In this document: positions 48,864-57,020 of the stretch, piece by piece
Layout of the letters: each line of letters starts with the position of its first letter
How positions within the stretch are numbered: position 1 is the first letter of the stretch
Source of the DNA: JAGOTP01 sp964567995
GTDB taxonomy: Bacteria > Patescibacteriota > Patescibacteriia > 2-12-FULL-60-25
Assembly: GCA_964567995.1 (NCBI GenBank)
Contig: CAZMOB010000001.1
Coordinates: 248,001 to 312,000 of the forward strand
Length of the DNA stretch: 64,000 nucleotides
Reading direction: 5' to 3'
Translations under genes and position numbers: made by a program
Notes under the pieces: model-generated
The model's database searches: none
What the model was told of the DNA's origin: nothing
The model's input: only the letters and a program-made list of their open reading frames with translations

Positions 48864-49863
48864 ATTTGATAAGCCAAGGAATCATGCGAGGTCGTGGAAG
48901 AAGCGTCATACGATTATGCACAGGAATGTCAGCTAAGTCTTTATACTCCTGCTGGGAAAGAGAAAGTGCATCTTTGATACATTCTTGGTACGGAATGCCT
49001 GGGATGAAACCAAGATCTCTTTTTAAATCACCTACATCATACCTATGGGGTAATGAAGTGAGTTCCCAGCCTTTTTGTTCGTTCCATACTTCTGCATAGG
49101 TTTTTGTTTTAATGAGAAGCGTTCCTCCAATTTGACGACAAACTTCTTCATAATATTCACGAGCAAGAACCTCCGTTGGGTTGACGCAATTATATACACG
49201 CTGAATCATTTGATCTTTCTTTGAAGATTCTACAACCACATGAGCGATATCTCTCGGATGGGTGATATTAAGGGGGATATTCCCACCATGACAAAGCTCT
49301 AGAGGGTCCCCCTTTCGTAGCTTATCTAATAAAAACGGATCGCGATTATGATCAGGAAGACATCCGAGTAAAGACCATCTTCCCAGAATGTGACACGGAC
49401 GAAGGATGGTATAAGGAATATCCTTTCTTAATTTCAAATATTCCTCCATCCCAACTTTGCAATCCACGTATCCTCCTAGCTCGCCCTTTTCTGCGAGCGG
49501 ATGACAAGAGGGGATTGGTTCAAAGTCTTCCGCTTTTCTTGAATAAACAAGGGTCGTGCTCAGAAAGAAAAATCGATCCGCTTTTCCTTTGAGGAGATCG
49601 CAGGTTTGTTGAGCGTCTCTTTCTTTAGAAGCGATCACATCAAAAACAATATCCCATCGTCCGTATTTCTTTGTTAGTTCAGAGAGCGTATGTAGATACC
49701 TCTCTTTATCATTCCTATCGGTCACTATCTGATTGATCGCGAGAGGAAGCTCTAGATTCTTTTTCAAGCCCAACGCGACGACTTGAAAGCCACGCTTTTG
49801 AGCTTCTAAAGCGGTAGCACTCCCAACGATGCCGGTACCTCCAATTAACAGAAAAGATTTCAT
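48838..49863 (-). CDS. NAD-dependent sugar epimerase/dehydratase (extended SDR)
   Basis: 341 residues. Nucleotide-binding IGGTGIVGSATALEAQKRG (GGxGxxG) is at the N-terminus, then FFFLSTTLVYS, and the catalytic YxxxK in GGYVDCKVGMEEY near 130. LRPCHILGRW and NITHPRDIAHVVVES follow, with a C-terminal substrate domain. Related to NAD-dependent epimerases acting on nucleotide sugars; some members reduce or cleave other substrates. It is coupled to the DAHP synthase gene and divergent from a TrmB regulator, so the pair may be a TrmB-controlled operon. Confidence 0.85.
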   Translation of the reverse strand: MKSFLLIGGTGIVGSATALEAQKRGFQVVALGLKKNLELPLAINQIVTDRNDKERYLHTLSELTKKYGRWDIVFDVIASKERDAQQTCDLLKGKADRFFFLSTTLVYSRKAEDFEPIPSCHPLAEKGELGGYVDCKVGMEEYLKLRKDIPYTILRPCHILGRWSLLGCLPDHNRDPFLLDKLRKGDPLELCHGGNIPLNITHPRDIAHVVVESSKKDQMIQRVYNCVNPTEVLAREYYEEVCRQIGGTLLIKTKTYAEVWNEQKGWELTSLPHRYDVGDLKRDLGFIPGIPYQECIKDALSLSQQEYKDLADIPVHNRMTLLPRPRMIPWLIKYDQTHRST

Positions 49864-49940
49864 ATATTTTACTTATTTGTATCCCAATAAAATCATGAAA
49901 TATAGGTAATATCAAAAAATATTGATGAAATTATACTTCT

Positions 49941-49950
49941 ATGTATACAT
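49941..49950. promoter_or_regulatory. Palindrome ATGTATACAT, candidate TrmB operator
   Basis: Perfect 10-bp palindrome in the 105-bp divergent gap between the epimerase and the second TrmB regulator, 18 bp before the regulator start. A neighbouring GTCT..AGAC (49954-49966) is imperfect. Confidence 0.4.
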
Positions 49951-49968
49951 ACTGTCTTATACAGACCT

Positions 49969-50748
49969 ATGTTTACGAAAAATGAACTAAAAGAACAGCT
50001 TTACACCGCGCTCAAAGAGATCGGCCTGTCTGAACAGGAGATGGATTTATATGTGCTCTCCATTAGCCATGGTCCAGCAGCGATTTCCGTTCTCGCAGAT
50101 GAGTTAGGGGTATCACGGCCGAATGTCTATAAGCTGATACGCGCCTTAGAAGAGGAGGGGTTAGCGAAGTTCTCTGAGCGAAAGAAATATGCGCGTACTT
50201 TTATCGTTGAACCTCCAGCTCTTTTATTAAAGAAACTACAGGAGAAAAAAGAAGGGATTAATTTACTCACCCATACCGTTACCGGTCTCATGCCGGATCT
50301 ATACGGGCTTTATCAGCAAGGGGAGAATCAGACAAAAGTAAAAGTCTTAAGAACGGAACAAGAATATATTTCTGCAGTAACTGAGCTATTAAATCAAATT
50401 GATCATGAAGTTCGCTTTTTTGGATCGTTCGATGATTTTGTGGGAACGGTAACAATAGAAGGTTTTCGTAAATTTACCTCACTACGTATCGAACGTGGCA
50501 TTACCTCAAAGACCCTTATATTGCCCACAAAGCACGAGACAGAGCTAAAGAATGCAAGACAGGATGCTCTACGCGAGATGCGTGTTTTACGCGGATCGAT
50601 GCCTTTCAATGCGTCCTTTCAATTATCTAAACATGCTGTAATTGTATGGCTACCTGCTACACCACTAGCTCTATTTATTGAGGATGATTCGATGGCTGGT
50701 ATGCTGAATGCTATTTTTGATCTTCTTTGGCGTAATAGTGCGGTTTAA
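49969..50748 (+). CDS. TrmB-family transcriptional regulator
   Basis: 259 residues. N-terminal winged helix LYTALKEIGLSEQEMDLYVLSISHGPAAISVLADELGVSRPNVYKLIRALEEEGLAKF, followed by a PLD-like sensor region (VLRTEQEYISAVTELLNQIDHEVRFFGSFDDF ... LFIEDDSMAGMLNAIFDLLWRNS). Only distantly related to the TrmB at 45664. It is divergent from the epimerase-aroF pair and probably controls it through the intergenic palindrome; this is inference. Confidence 0.88.
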   Translation: MFTKNELKEQLYTALKEIGLSEQEMDLYVLSISHGPAAISVLADELGVSRPNVYKLIRALEEEGLAKFSERKKYARTFIVEPPALLLKKLQEKKEGINLLTHTVTGLMPDLYGLYQQGENQTKVKVLRTEQEYISAVTELLNQIDHEVRFFGSFDDFVGTVTIEGFRKFTSLRIERGITSKTLILPTKHETELKNARQDALREMRVLRGSMPFNASFQLSKHAVIVWLPATPLALFIEDDSMAGMLNAIFDLLWRNSAV

Positions 50749-50902
50749 GGCGGTTTTTGATGATCAGGAAGAACGAGTGCAAAGCTAGTAAAGCCGTGTA
50801 TGATTTGTTCGAGTTCTAGCCATGAAGAGACCGAGTCAAGCTCGGAGCTTTTATAGAGATAGGTGTTTGCCTTTATTGATTCTATAAGACAGACTTTAGT
50901 TC

Positions 50903-51379
50903 ATGTCTGATATTTACTCCATTTTGGATTCCCTGGGTGTAGCATACGGACGCTATGATCATCCTGCTGTATTTACATGTGAGGAGGCAGTGATACATTG
51001 TGCTGGTATTCCGGGCGGCGTCTGTAAGAATTTATTCTTACGTAACCGAAAAGGAAATAGACATTTTTTAGTCGTGATCCCGAGTGAAGAGAAAGCAGAT
51101 TTCACGCAACTAGAATCATTGCTCGGCGAAAAAATTGGTTTTGCCTCCCCAGAGCGCTTGCTCCAGTTTTTGGGAGTGACACCTGGCTCTGCCACGTTGC
51201 TTGGTTTGATCAACGACCATGATAAACAGGTGGAGGTGATCATTGATGAACGTCTTTGGGCCTGTGATGAATTGCAAATGCATCCATTAGTAAACACGGC
51301 ATCGTTGGTTATCAAGCATGATGATGTCAAAAAATTTCTCGATTGGCGAGGGAATAGATTACGCATCGAAAAGCTGTGA
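50903..51379 (+). CDS. YbaK/ProX-type aminoacyl-tRNA deacylase
   Basis: 158 residues. Fits the YbaK/prolyl-tRNA editing family: DSLGVAYGRYDHPAVFTCEEAVIH, GGVCKNLFLRNRKGNRHFLVVI (with the conserved K-N-L-F-L-R segment), FASPERLLQFLGVTPGSATLLGL, and MHPLVNTASLVI. Such proteins hydrolyse mischarged Ala-tRNA(Pro) or Cys-tRNA(Pro) in trans. The 154-bp gap before it has no gene. Its proximity (about 9 kb) to the AlaRS-like ligase is noted but no operon link exists. Confidence 0.88.
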   Translation: MSDIYSILDSLGVAYGRYDHPAVFTCEEAVIHCAGIPGGVCKNLFLRNRKGNRHFLVVIPSEEKADFTQLESLLGEKIGFASPERLLQFLGVTPGSATLLGLINDHDKQVEVIIDERLWACDELQMHPLVNTASLVIKHDDVKKFLDWRGNRLRIEKL

Positions 51380-51450
51380 AAAAAGGAGGGGCCAGGTCTC
51401 AGCCTCGTTTCATGAGATAAAAAACGACATCTCTAAATTTCCCGCATAAA

Positions 51451-51526
51451 CCACATGCGTCAAAAGCCCTCTTGGAAACCCTCAAGCTCCTTGCAAAGAT
51501 GAGTTCATTACCCGCCCGTCGAGCCA
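51451..51526 (+). repeat. 76-bp repeat with conserved ends (copy B)
   Basis: Counterpart of 31938-32013: identical outer blocks (CCACATGCGTCAAAAGCC; GAGTTCATTACCC..GAGCCAT), diverged centre, same length. It runs into a GAGCCAT-hairpin-terminator unit. Confidence 0.7.
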
Positions 51527-51593
51527 TGATCGACAGTGTCTGGCGACTCAGACACTGTCGATCAAAAAAGCACCACGAATGCGGTGCTTTTTT
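51521..51593 (+). repeat. GAGCCAT-hairpin-A6-terminator unit
   Basis: GAGCCAT, then a perfect 15-bp inverted repeat GATCGACAGTGTCTG (51528-51542)/CAGACACTGTCGATC (51549-51563), AAAAAA, and a GCACC/GGTGC hairpin with T6. The same architecture occurs at 12716, 32008 and 53052. The 51380-51828 gap contains this, the 76-bp repeat and a tRNA-like scrap at 51694-51712, but no gene. Confidence 0.75.
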
Positions 51594-51693
51594 GTTGTTT
51601 GGCGATACATGGCTTAGTTCGAGAAAAGTTTTTCCCGCTCTGGGTAAAAGTCGTTAAAAGCGATTTTTGTTTTAGCTGAGAGAATATTTCTGG

Positions 51694-51712
51694 TTCGAAT
51701 CCCACCCGGGTA
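51694..51712 (+). other. Possible tRNA 3'-half scrap
   Basis: TTCGAAT, CCCAC, CCGGGTA reads as T-loop, T-stem and acceptor 3' strand, without CCA or a matching 5' half. Weak on its own; noted because similar scraps occur at the other repeat sites. Confidence 0.25.
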
Positions 51713-51828
51713 TATTTTCAGAAATGAATCAGGAGATAGTATGTCTAATTGCTTTAGATGTTTGCCGCTTCTAGATATATCGACAAATTAATAAAATAAT
51801 GGTATGAGATGGATGCCGAAGAGGCAAA

Positions 51829-52890
51829 ATGGAGATTCCTGAACTCGAGCCGGGATCCTACTGGGGTCCCAATGCAAGATTCGAGATCCTCAAACATCTC
51901 GGATCTGGGTCTTTCGCCAATGTATACGAGGCGGTGGATCATCTCCCCGAGGAAGGACGAGAGCTGATAGTCGCTCTCAAAATCCTCAAGCCCTGGTTGC
52001 GGGAAAAAGCTGCCAACTGGGATGAAATTGTTGAGAATTTTCGCCGCGAGGCGGAGATCCTCAAGGGTCTCGACCACCCGCATGTGCCCCGGATCTTCGC
52101 GAAGGGAGAGTTCGATGGGACCCATTGGGCCGCCTACGGACTTATACCCTCCGACGCCGAGACGCTCATGTGCTTCGTCGACCGACAAGTGAAGAGGGGT
52201 GAATACCCTCCGCTCCTCGGCCTCTGTCACGTCTTTCTTCCTGTAGCTAGTGCTCTCCAGCATGCGCACAGACGGGGGGTCGTGCACGGGGACATCTCCC
52301 CAAACAACCTCATGGTCGAGTCGTTCGAAGACGACTCGTCCTATATCTGGGTGGTGGACTGGGGATCCGCTCAGAGAACGGGGGACACACTTCCTCTCGG
52401 TACACGCGGGACAAGAGGCTACGTGGCTCCTACCCCGGGAGCTGCGTACAGAGAATCAGTCCTCGCGGATGCTCGGGATGACCAGTACAGTCTGGCAGCG
52501 ATCATCGCCAGAATGGTCCTCGGTTTGGGCTGGGAGGAGGTGCTTAAACCGCAAGACCTTCTGTCCGATACCGAGAAGCTTCGGGTGTACCCCCTCGGAA
52601 TGAGGGCCGCTCTCGCGCGGGCCTTGTCTGAGCGGAGGGAAGACAGATTCCCTTCCGTCGAGCAGTTTATGGCGGATGGCTTTCTGCCATATGCTCCTTC
52701 AGAGGCAAAAGACTGGTTCGAGGATCGAAGCGTGGATGAGCAAGCGAAGCCAGGGGAATTTTCGCGATCTATCGAGAAAGAGATCGCGGAAGCTGGTTCT
52801 TCCCAGTCGCCTCTGATCGTACGTGCAGCGGTTTTCGCCACATTCGTCGCCGCTGTCGCGAAGGCGGTCTGGGAAATTATCGGTCTGTAA
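51829..52890 (+). CDS. Serine/threonine protein kinase-like protein, tail-anchored
   Basis: 353 residues. LKHLGSGSFANVYEA (glycine loop, about 20-34), VALKILK (lysine near 49), then HGDISPNNLMV in place of HRDxKxxN and WVVDWGSAQ in place of DFG. GTRGYVAP is near 195. A single hydrophobic segment at about 330-350 suggests tail anchoring in the membrane. The aspartate and asparagine of the catalytic loop and the metal-binding aspartate are kept, so activity is possible, but the R-to-G change and the DWG form are atypical. GC-rich codon use matches the kinase at 10836. Target unknown. Confidence 0.85.
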   Translation: MEIPELEPGSYWGPNARFEILKHLGSGSFANVYEAVDHLPEEGRELIVALKILKPWLREKAANWDEIVENFRREAEILKGLDHPHVPRIFAKGEFDGTHWAAYGLIPSDAETLMCFVDRQVKRGEYPPLLGLCHVFLPVASALQHAHRRGVVHGDISPNNLMVESFEDDSSYIWVVDWGSAQRTGDTLPLGTRGTRGYVAPTPGAAYRESVLADARDDQYSLAAIIARMVLGLGWEEVLKPQDLLSDTEKLRVYPLGMRAALARALSERREDRFPSVEQFMADGFLPYAPSEAKDWFEDRSVDEQAKPGEFSRSIEKEIAEAGSSQSPLIVRAAVFATFVAAVAKAVWEIIGL

Positions 52891-53051
52891 AAACGTCACG
52901 CCAGATGTGAGGGCGCACCCTGCGCAGTCAACGTCTTCTCTCTCGGTGATCTGGCCACCGATGCAGCTCTGGGATCCTCTCTGAGGATAAAAGAGCGACA
53001 TCAATTCGAGTAAGATTCGCCGATGTTTTCATGGTTCGATAAGCTCCCTGA

Positions 53052-53125
53052 GAGCCATGAGCGACAATGTCTGGTGACCCATACAGTGTCAATCAAAAAA
53101 GCACCACAAATGTGGTGCTTTTTTT
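53052..53125 (+). repeat. GAGCCAT-hairpin-A6-terminator unit, imperfect copy
   Basis: GAGCCAT (53052-53058), an imperfect hairpin GACAATGTCTG..CAGTGTC similar to the one at 51528, AAAAAA (53095-53100), then GCACCAC/GTGGTGC with T7 (53101-53125). Diverged relative of 51521-51593. Confidence 0.65.
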
Positions 53126-53161
53126 GTTGTTTGATGACGCTTGTAGAGGTGGGTTGAATAT

Positions 53162-53494
53162 TTACATCAACAAGCAATCCGACCAATCGGCGAGCATATG
53201 TAGGAGTAAACCGAGTCCAATGATTTTCATGTATTTATCTGGAATGAACAGCATCAATCCATACATAACAATTGCTGGGACACTATGAACCGGATGAAAT
53301 CCGATGCTGCACCGCGTGGGATTGAAGATAGGGGTCGCAAGCAGATGGTCGAGATCGACCAGCATTGTTGCGAGCATGATAATCCATGCTTTCCGCCAAA
53401 ACGCTCTAAAGCACATGTATCCGAATATTGCTGGCAATAGAACATGCAGTGAATAATGTACGATGGCCTGGTTGTTTTGTAGAAAACCGATCAT
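53162..53494 (-). CDS. DUF6122-like membrane protein
   Basis: 110 residues with four hydrophobic segments. Histidine/aspartate-rich motifs LVDLDHLLA, GFHPVHS and LLHMLADWSDC are arranged as in DUF6122 and YdjM-like membrane metal-dependent hydrolases, where His and Asp residues could bind metal. Function unproven. Located after the hairpin unit and divergent from the beta-propeller-like gene; a short hydrophobic start (MIGFLQNNQAIVHYSLHVLLP) lacks a cleavable signal. Confidence 0.75.
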   Translation of the reverse strand: MIGFLQNNQAIVHYSLHVLLPAIFGYMCFRAFWRKAWIIMLATMLVDLDHLLATPIFNPTRCSIGFHPVHSVPAIVMYGLMLFIPDKYMKIIGLGLLLHMLADWSDCLLM

Positions 53495-53619
53495 ATCCTG
53501 CAGTGTCGAAATCTTTATGATTACGGTACAAGTTGATGGTTCATTCGTCGAGCGATGAAAGCGCTCACGTAGAATACGAGCCTCTTTCCATTCACAGATA
53601 AAAACGATACTCTTTTTTC

Positions 53620-54570
53620 ATGGACGAATCTTTTCAAGTGGTAGCAATTGCTGGTCGAGCCTTAAACGATGGGTACGCCCTCGTGAAATGGACATTCAAT
53701 GGCAACTTTCATGATGACGAATCCGTTGAATGGAGCCTTTTGCGACTCAATCAGAACGGCATCCACTCGATTATGCGAGGAGAACGTAATCCACAGAGCC
53801 TATGGGTCTCTCCTTCTGGAAAGATCTATGTGGTAGGAAACATAAATGGCACCTATGGGTTACATCTTGGCATTCCAACTCAGGACGGGTACGAATGGGA
53901 ATGGCAATCACCCGTACAATCTGACTTAACGCGCCCTAAGGCAGTATGGGGGATTGATGATGCGAACGTTTTCGCTTGGGGAGGCGGGGTGCTTGAATCA
54001 GCGCCAACAGATCCAGAGAGAAAAGGCCGCGGAATTGATACACCCTATGTATGGGTTTTTAATGGAACGAGCTGGAAGCAATACGCTTCACCAGGGCAGA
54101 TTTTTGATTTGCATGGCAAAGATCTGGAGTGTATTACGATCGCTGGAAGCGAAGGTCTTCTCGCCTATTGGACGAATGGGCAATGGGAAAAAGATCCCTT
54201 TTCTTTTCCGCAGAATTTAGGTTTTGTGCAAGCCAAAAACAGGTCTGAGATCTATGCGAGCTCCCTTGAGGGGCGCGTATTTAAAAAGGAGACGCTCGAT
54301 TGGAAGGAATTGGACCCGTATCTTGGCCATGTTTATAGCTTCACCTTTTGGAAAGAGCGTCTTCTGGTTGGGACAAGGCAGGGGTTTTATGGAATAGAGG
54401 ATGATCGTCTTGTTCTGATCCATTCTTCTGAAGTAAACGTAGCTTATTCGACGGGAGAAACGCTGATATGGGTGAGCGATTCAGACATACGAGAGACGAC
54501 AGATTTCGTTTCGTTTTCCTCCATTCCCTTGTCTGATCTGGCGACCGCGGCGGGCTACGAACGATTGTAG
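53620..54570 (+). CDS. Beta-propeller-like protein
   Basis: 316 residues composed of repeated strand-rich units ending in W-x-x-L/WV: SLWVSPSGKIYVVGN, AVWGIDDANVFAWG, PYVWVFNGTSWKQY, LLAYWTNGQWEKD, LLVGTRQGFYGI. This pattern is typical of seven-bladed propellers (YVTN/Kelch-like). No signal peptide, so probably cytoplasmic or exported by another route. A -10-like GATACT sits shortly before the ATG. No catalytic residues are identifiable. Confidence 0.6.
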   Translation: MDESFQVVAIAGRALNDGYALVKWTFNGNFHDDESVEWSLLRLNQNGIHSIMRGERNPQSLWVSPSGKIYVVGNINGTYGLHLGIPTQDGYEWEWQSPVQSDLTRPKAVWGIDDANVFAWGGGVLESAPTDPERKGRGIDTPYVWVFNGTSWKQYASPGQIFDLHGKDLECITIAGSEGLLAYWTNGQWEKDPFSFPQNLGFVQAKNRSEIYASSLEGRVFKKETLDWKELDPYLGHVYSFTFWKERLLVGTRQGFYGIEDDRLVLIHSSEVNVAYSTGETLIWVSDSDIRETTDFVSFSSIPLSDLATAAGYERL

Positions 54571-54630
54571 CGGTAATATCTATTCTGGGGCGCTTACGAG
54601 GATGTGCGGTATACTATATCCATACCCGCT

Positions 54631-55089
54631 ATGTCCTCCATTGACTGGTTGAATGTTATTGGACTTTTCGTCCTCCTGTCGGGTTTCGTTATCGGATTAG
54701 GTGCAGTGACAGTGATTGATATCCACGGGTTTCTCGGCCGGAACTCACCCTATTGGACCGAGGCGACCACGCGAACGCATAAAGTGACGAAGCCATTGAT
54801 CTGGATCGGTATAACCCTTGCGTTCATCGGTGGATCCATCTTTTATCGTAACGAACCACTTGCAGGCATCCCGTTGGTGCATCTCTGTATTGCGCTCGTG
54901 CTTATTCTGAATGGCTGTTTCCTGTCGTTTAAGGTAAGTCCGTTTTTGCTTCAGCGAGAAAAGGAGGGGAAATCACGAGAACTTCTTCCTCAGCCGCTTC
55001 AGAGAAAAATTATCGCTGGACTCATTGTTTCCGATATCGGCTGGTGGGGTGGATTATTTCTCCTCGTTCTGTTCCTTGGTAAGCGCTAA
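54631..55089 (+). CDS. Small four-helix membrane protein
   Basis: 152 residues, ATG 54631 chosen. A TATACT box ends 15 nt upstream, where the alternative ATG 54604 would be inside the promoter. Four hydrophobic segments (GLFVLLSGFVIGLGAVTVI; PLIWIGITLAFIGGSIF; PLVHLCIALVLILNGCFLS; IIAGLIVSDIGWWGGLFLLVLFL) and the motif DIHGFLGRNSPYWTEATTRTHKVTKP. Resembles small unnamed bacterial membrane families; function unknown. The next gene starts 7 bp downstream. Confidence 0.65.
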   Translation: MSSIDWLNVIGLFVLLSGFVIGLGAVTVIDIHGFLGRNSPYWTEATTRTHKVTKPLIWIGITLAFIGGSIFYRNEPLAGIPLVHLCIALVLILNGCFLSFKVSPFLLQREKEGKSRELLPQPLQRKIIAGLIVSDIGWWGGLFLLVLFLGKR

Positions 55090-55096
55090 CTTTTTT

Positions 55097-55621
55097 ATGC
55101 CGCCCGTAAAAAAAGGAAAAATCATTGTGGTGAACGATACAATGCAAACAGGCTACCGGTATACCTGTGTCGAACCCCCAGGAAGAAACTTTCATCCAGC
55201 GTTCAAACCAGAACTTACGCCAAAGGAGATGCTGGCGTTAGGGGTGTTTGGCGGGAAGTATATGACGGACTGTCGAAAGGAATTTCCTGCCTCCTGGTTT
55301 GTGGGGGCAAAATTGTCTCCAGATAAGTACGATGATCGACTGAACTTTTTTCAGGTGCATGCCAGCCAGCCGTTAGGCGTCTGGAAAGAGCGGGGATGGA
55401 TTAATGAGGAACATGACCCACGAGGCTGGTTTCAGTGGTATTGTCGGTATTACCTGGGGCGAAGACTCCCCGGTGAAGATGAGCGACAGATCAAGCGTTG
55501 GAAGGCGATCATCCGCCATGTGTCGCAAATAAAGAAATATTGCATGAAAGGAGATCTGAGCTGTCGTCCCGGACAGCGTCAGGCGGTTCTGCACTGGGCG
55601 TACGATAGCCGCAGTCTCTAA
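55097..55621 (+). CDS. Unnamed conserved-looking small protein
   Basis: 174 residues from ATG 55097. Several aromatic/charged blocks: GYRYTCVEPPGRNFHPAFKPELTPKEMLALGVFGGKYM, then HDPRGWFQWYCRYYLGRRLPGEDERQIKRWKAI, and QRQAVLHWAYDSR. This matches a widespread uncharacterised family that I recognise only by pattern. No membrane segment. Tight spacing to the preceding membrane gene and to the transporter that follows by 18 bp suggests a small operon. Confidence 0.65.
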   Translation: MPPVKKGKIIVVNDTMQTGYRYTCVEPPGRNFHPAFKPELTPKEMLALGVFGGKYMTDCRKEFPASWFVGAKLSPDKYDDRLNFFQVHASQPLGVWKERGWINEEHDPRGWFQWYCRYYLGRRLPGEDERQIKRWKAIIRHVSQIKKYCMKGDLSCRPGQRQAVLHWAYDSRSL

Positions 55622-55639
55622 TTCACGAGTCTAGGTCAT

Positions 55640-56062
55640 ATGTCTTGGATCACGGCCGCCATTCTTTCTGCCTTCTTCGCCTCGCTTGTAGCTATTTTTG
55701 GGAAGATCGGGATAAAAAACGTAGATAGTAATTTGGCGGTTGCGCTCCGAACGGTGATTATTGTTGTGTTTGCCTGGGGTATTGTATTGGCGCAAGGGAA
55801 TGCCGGAGATGTCTGGAAGATCTCCAAATATTCATACGTCTTCATCATCCTCTCGGCCATCGCGACGGGTCTCTCCTGGCTCTTCTACTACAAAGCCCTT
55901 CAGCTAGGGGAAGCGTCCCGTGTTGCTCCGATCGACAAGCTGAGTGTGCTCCTCACCGTTCTGATGGCATTTGTGTTCCTGGGAGAAAGGCCTACACTAG
56001 GGAATGTGGCTGGTGGGCTTCTGGTGACAGCAGGAGTCATGGCAACCATCTTTCTCAAATAA
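55640..56062 (+). CDS. Half-size EamA-family transporter
   Basis: 140 residues with four or five transmembrane helices: SWITAAILSAFFASLVAIFGKIGI, VALRTVIIVVFAWGIVL, SYVFIILSAIATGLSWLFYYKAL and LSVLLTVLMAFVFLGERPT, then a final helix. Full EamA proteins have ten helices in two repeats, and the GEASRVAPIDKLSVLLT block is the second-half-like signature. This is a one-repeat form expected to dimerise. Substrate unknown. Confidence 0.8.
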   Translation: MSWITAAILSAFFASLVAIFGKIGIKNVDSNLAVALRTVIIVVFAWGIVLAQGNAGDVWKISKYSYVFIILSAIATGLSWLFYYKALQLGEASRVAPIDKLSVLLTVLMAFVFLGERPTLGNVAGGLLVTAGVMATIFLK

Positions 56063-56085
56063 ATCAATCTGACCTCTCTCTATAT

Positions 56086-56484
56086 ATGAACGGATATACG
56101 GCCAATATTGAAGAGCTGTCTCTCAAAAACGACAATTTTCGAAAGGTCCTGTACACGGATAAGCGCTGTCAGCTGGTGGTGATGTCTTTGCGTGAAAAGG
56201 AAGAAATCGGTATGGAAGTGCATAAGGACGTGGATCAATTCATTCGGGTTGAAGCAGGCGACGGCACAGCCACCTTAAACGGCGATACCCATGTGTTACA
56301 CGATGGGAGCGTCGTGATCGTTCCTGCAGGTGTGGAACATAACATTATCAACACGGGGGAGACGGAAATGAAGCTCTATACCCTGTATATGCCACCGCAT
56401 CATCGAGATGGCGTGGTTCATGCGACAAAAGCGGAAGCGGAGGCTGATACAACGGACGAGTTTAACGGCGAAACCACAGAATAA
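56086..56484 (+). CDS. Cupin-domain protein
   Basis: 132 residues. The cupin metal-binding motifs are visible: GMEVHKDVDQFIRVEAGDGTA (H-x-D..QF.R.E.G) and VIVPAGVEHNIINTG (PAG..HN). The fold binds a divalent metal and could act as a small-molecule enzyme or sensor. Length is that of a single-domain cupin. It is 23 bp from the transporter, so co-transcription is likely. Confidence 0.85.
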   Translation: MNGYTANIEELSLKNDNFRKVLYTDKRCQLVVMSLREKEEIGMEVHKDVDQFIRVEAGDGTATLNGDTHVLHDGSVVIVPAGVEHNIINTGETEMKLYTLYMPPHHRDGVVHATKAEAEADTTDEFNGETTE

Positions 56485-56507
56485 GAGGGGGTTCCACTTG
56501 GGTACGT

Positions 56508-57020
56508 ATGAATTCTTCCTACGACTATACGTGGATGGGACAACGTCTTGAATATACACTCACCCCCACTGAATTGATTATTCGGGCTGCAGGGAAGGAG
56601 CGGCGGGTTCTATTAGAAGCAGTGATTGCAGCCACCTACTTACAACCAATTGATCGTGCGCCTGCCGGAAATCCCCGAAGAGCTTCATCATTAAAACAAG
56701 CGGTAGCAAAAAAGATGCTTGACACAGTTGCGAGCCAAGCCGCATCTCAAGGAACGCTCTTTTTGCGTATGGCAGATCCATCGTTTCGTATGCAGACGGT
56801 CGTTCTGGATGCTTCTCGTGAGGAAGGGAAAGTATTCCTAAGGTTACTCAAAGAACGCGTTTCATCACGCCTAACAACGGATGCGATTTCGCTGGATGAA
56901 GTGTACCGATTTCTTGGCGCACCGTTTCGACTACATCTTCTGCTTTGGCTACCCAAGTTGATGTTTATAGGTGTACTTGTGCTGGCGATCGCATTTATTT
57001 TGTCGACCTTGATTCAATAA
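56508..57020 (+). CDS. Unknown protein with C-terminal membrane helix
   Basis: 170 residues. The N-terminal 130 residues are strand-rich (YEYTLTPTELIIRAAGKERRVLLEAVIAATYL) with an internal Ala/Lys-rich helix, and the end is a single hydrophobic segment (LPKLMFIGVLVLAIAFILSTLI). PH-like or GRAM-like architecture is possible but not established. The 3' end overlaps the convergent Fn3 protein gene by 26 bp. Confidence 0.55.
   Translation: MNSSYDYTWMGQRLEYTLTPTELIIRAAGKERRVLLEAVIAATYLQPIDRAPAGNPRRASSLKQAVAKKMLDTVASQAASQGTLFLRMADPSFRMQTVVLDASREEGKVFLRLLKERVSSRLTTDAISLDEVYRFLGAPFRLHLLLWLPKLMFIGVLVLAIAFILSTLIQ

Noticed and set aside
12642..53125. CRISPR array
   Set aside because: The repeats found are few, of unequal type and far apart; no regularly spaced repeat-spacer series or cas gene was seen.
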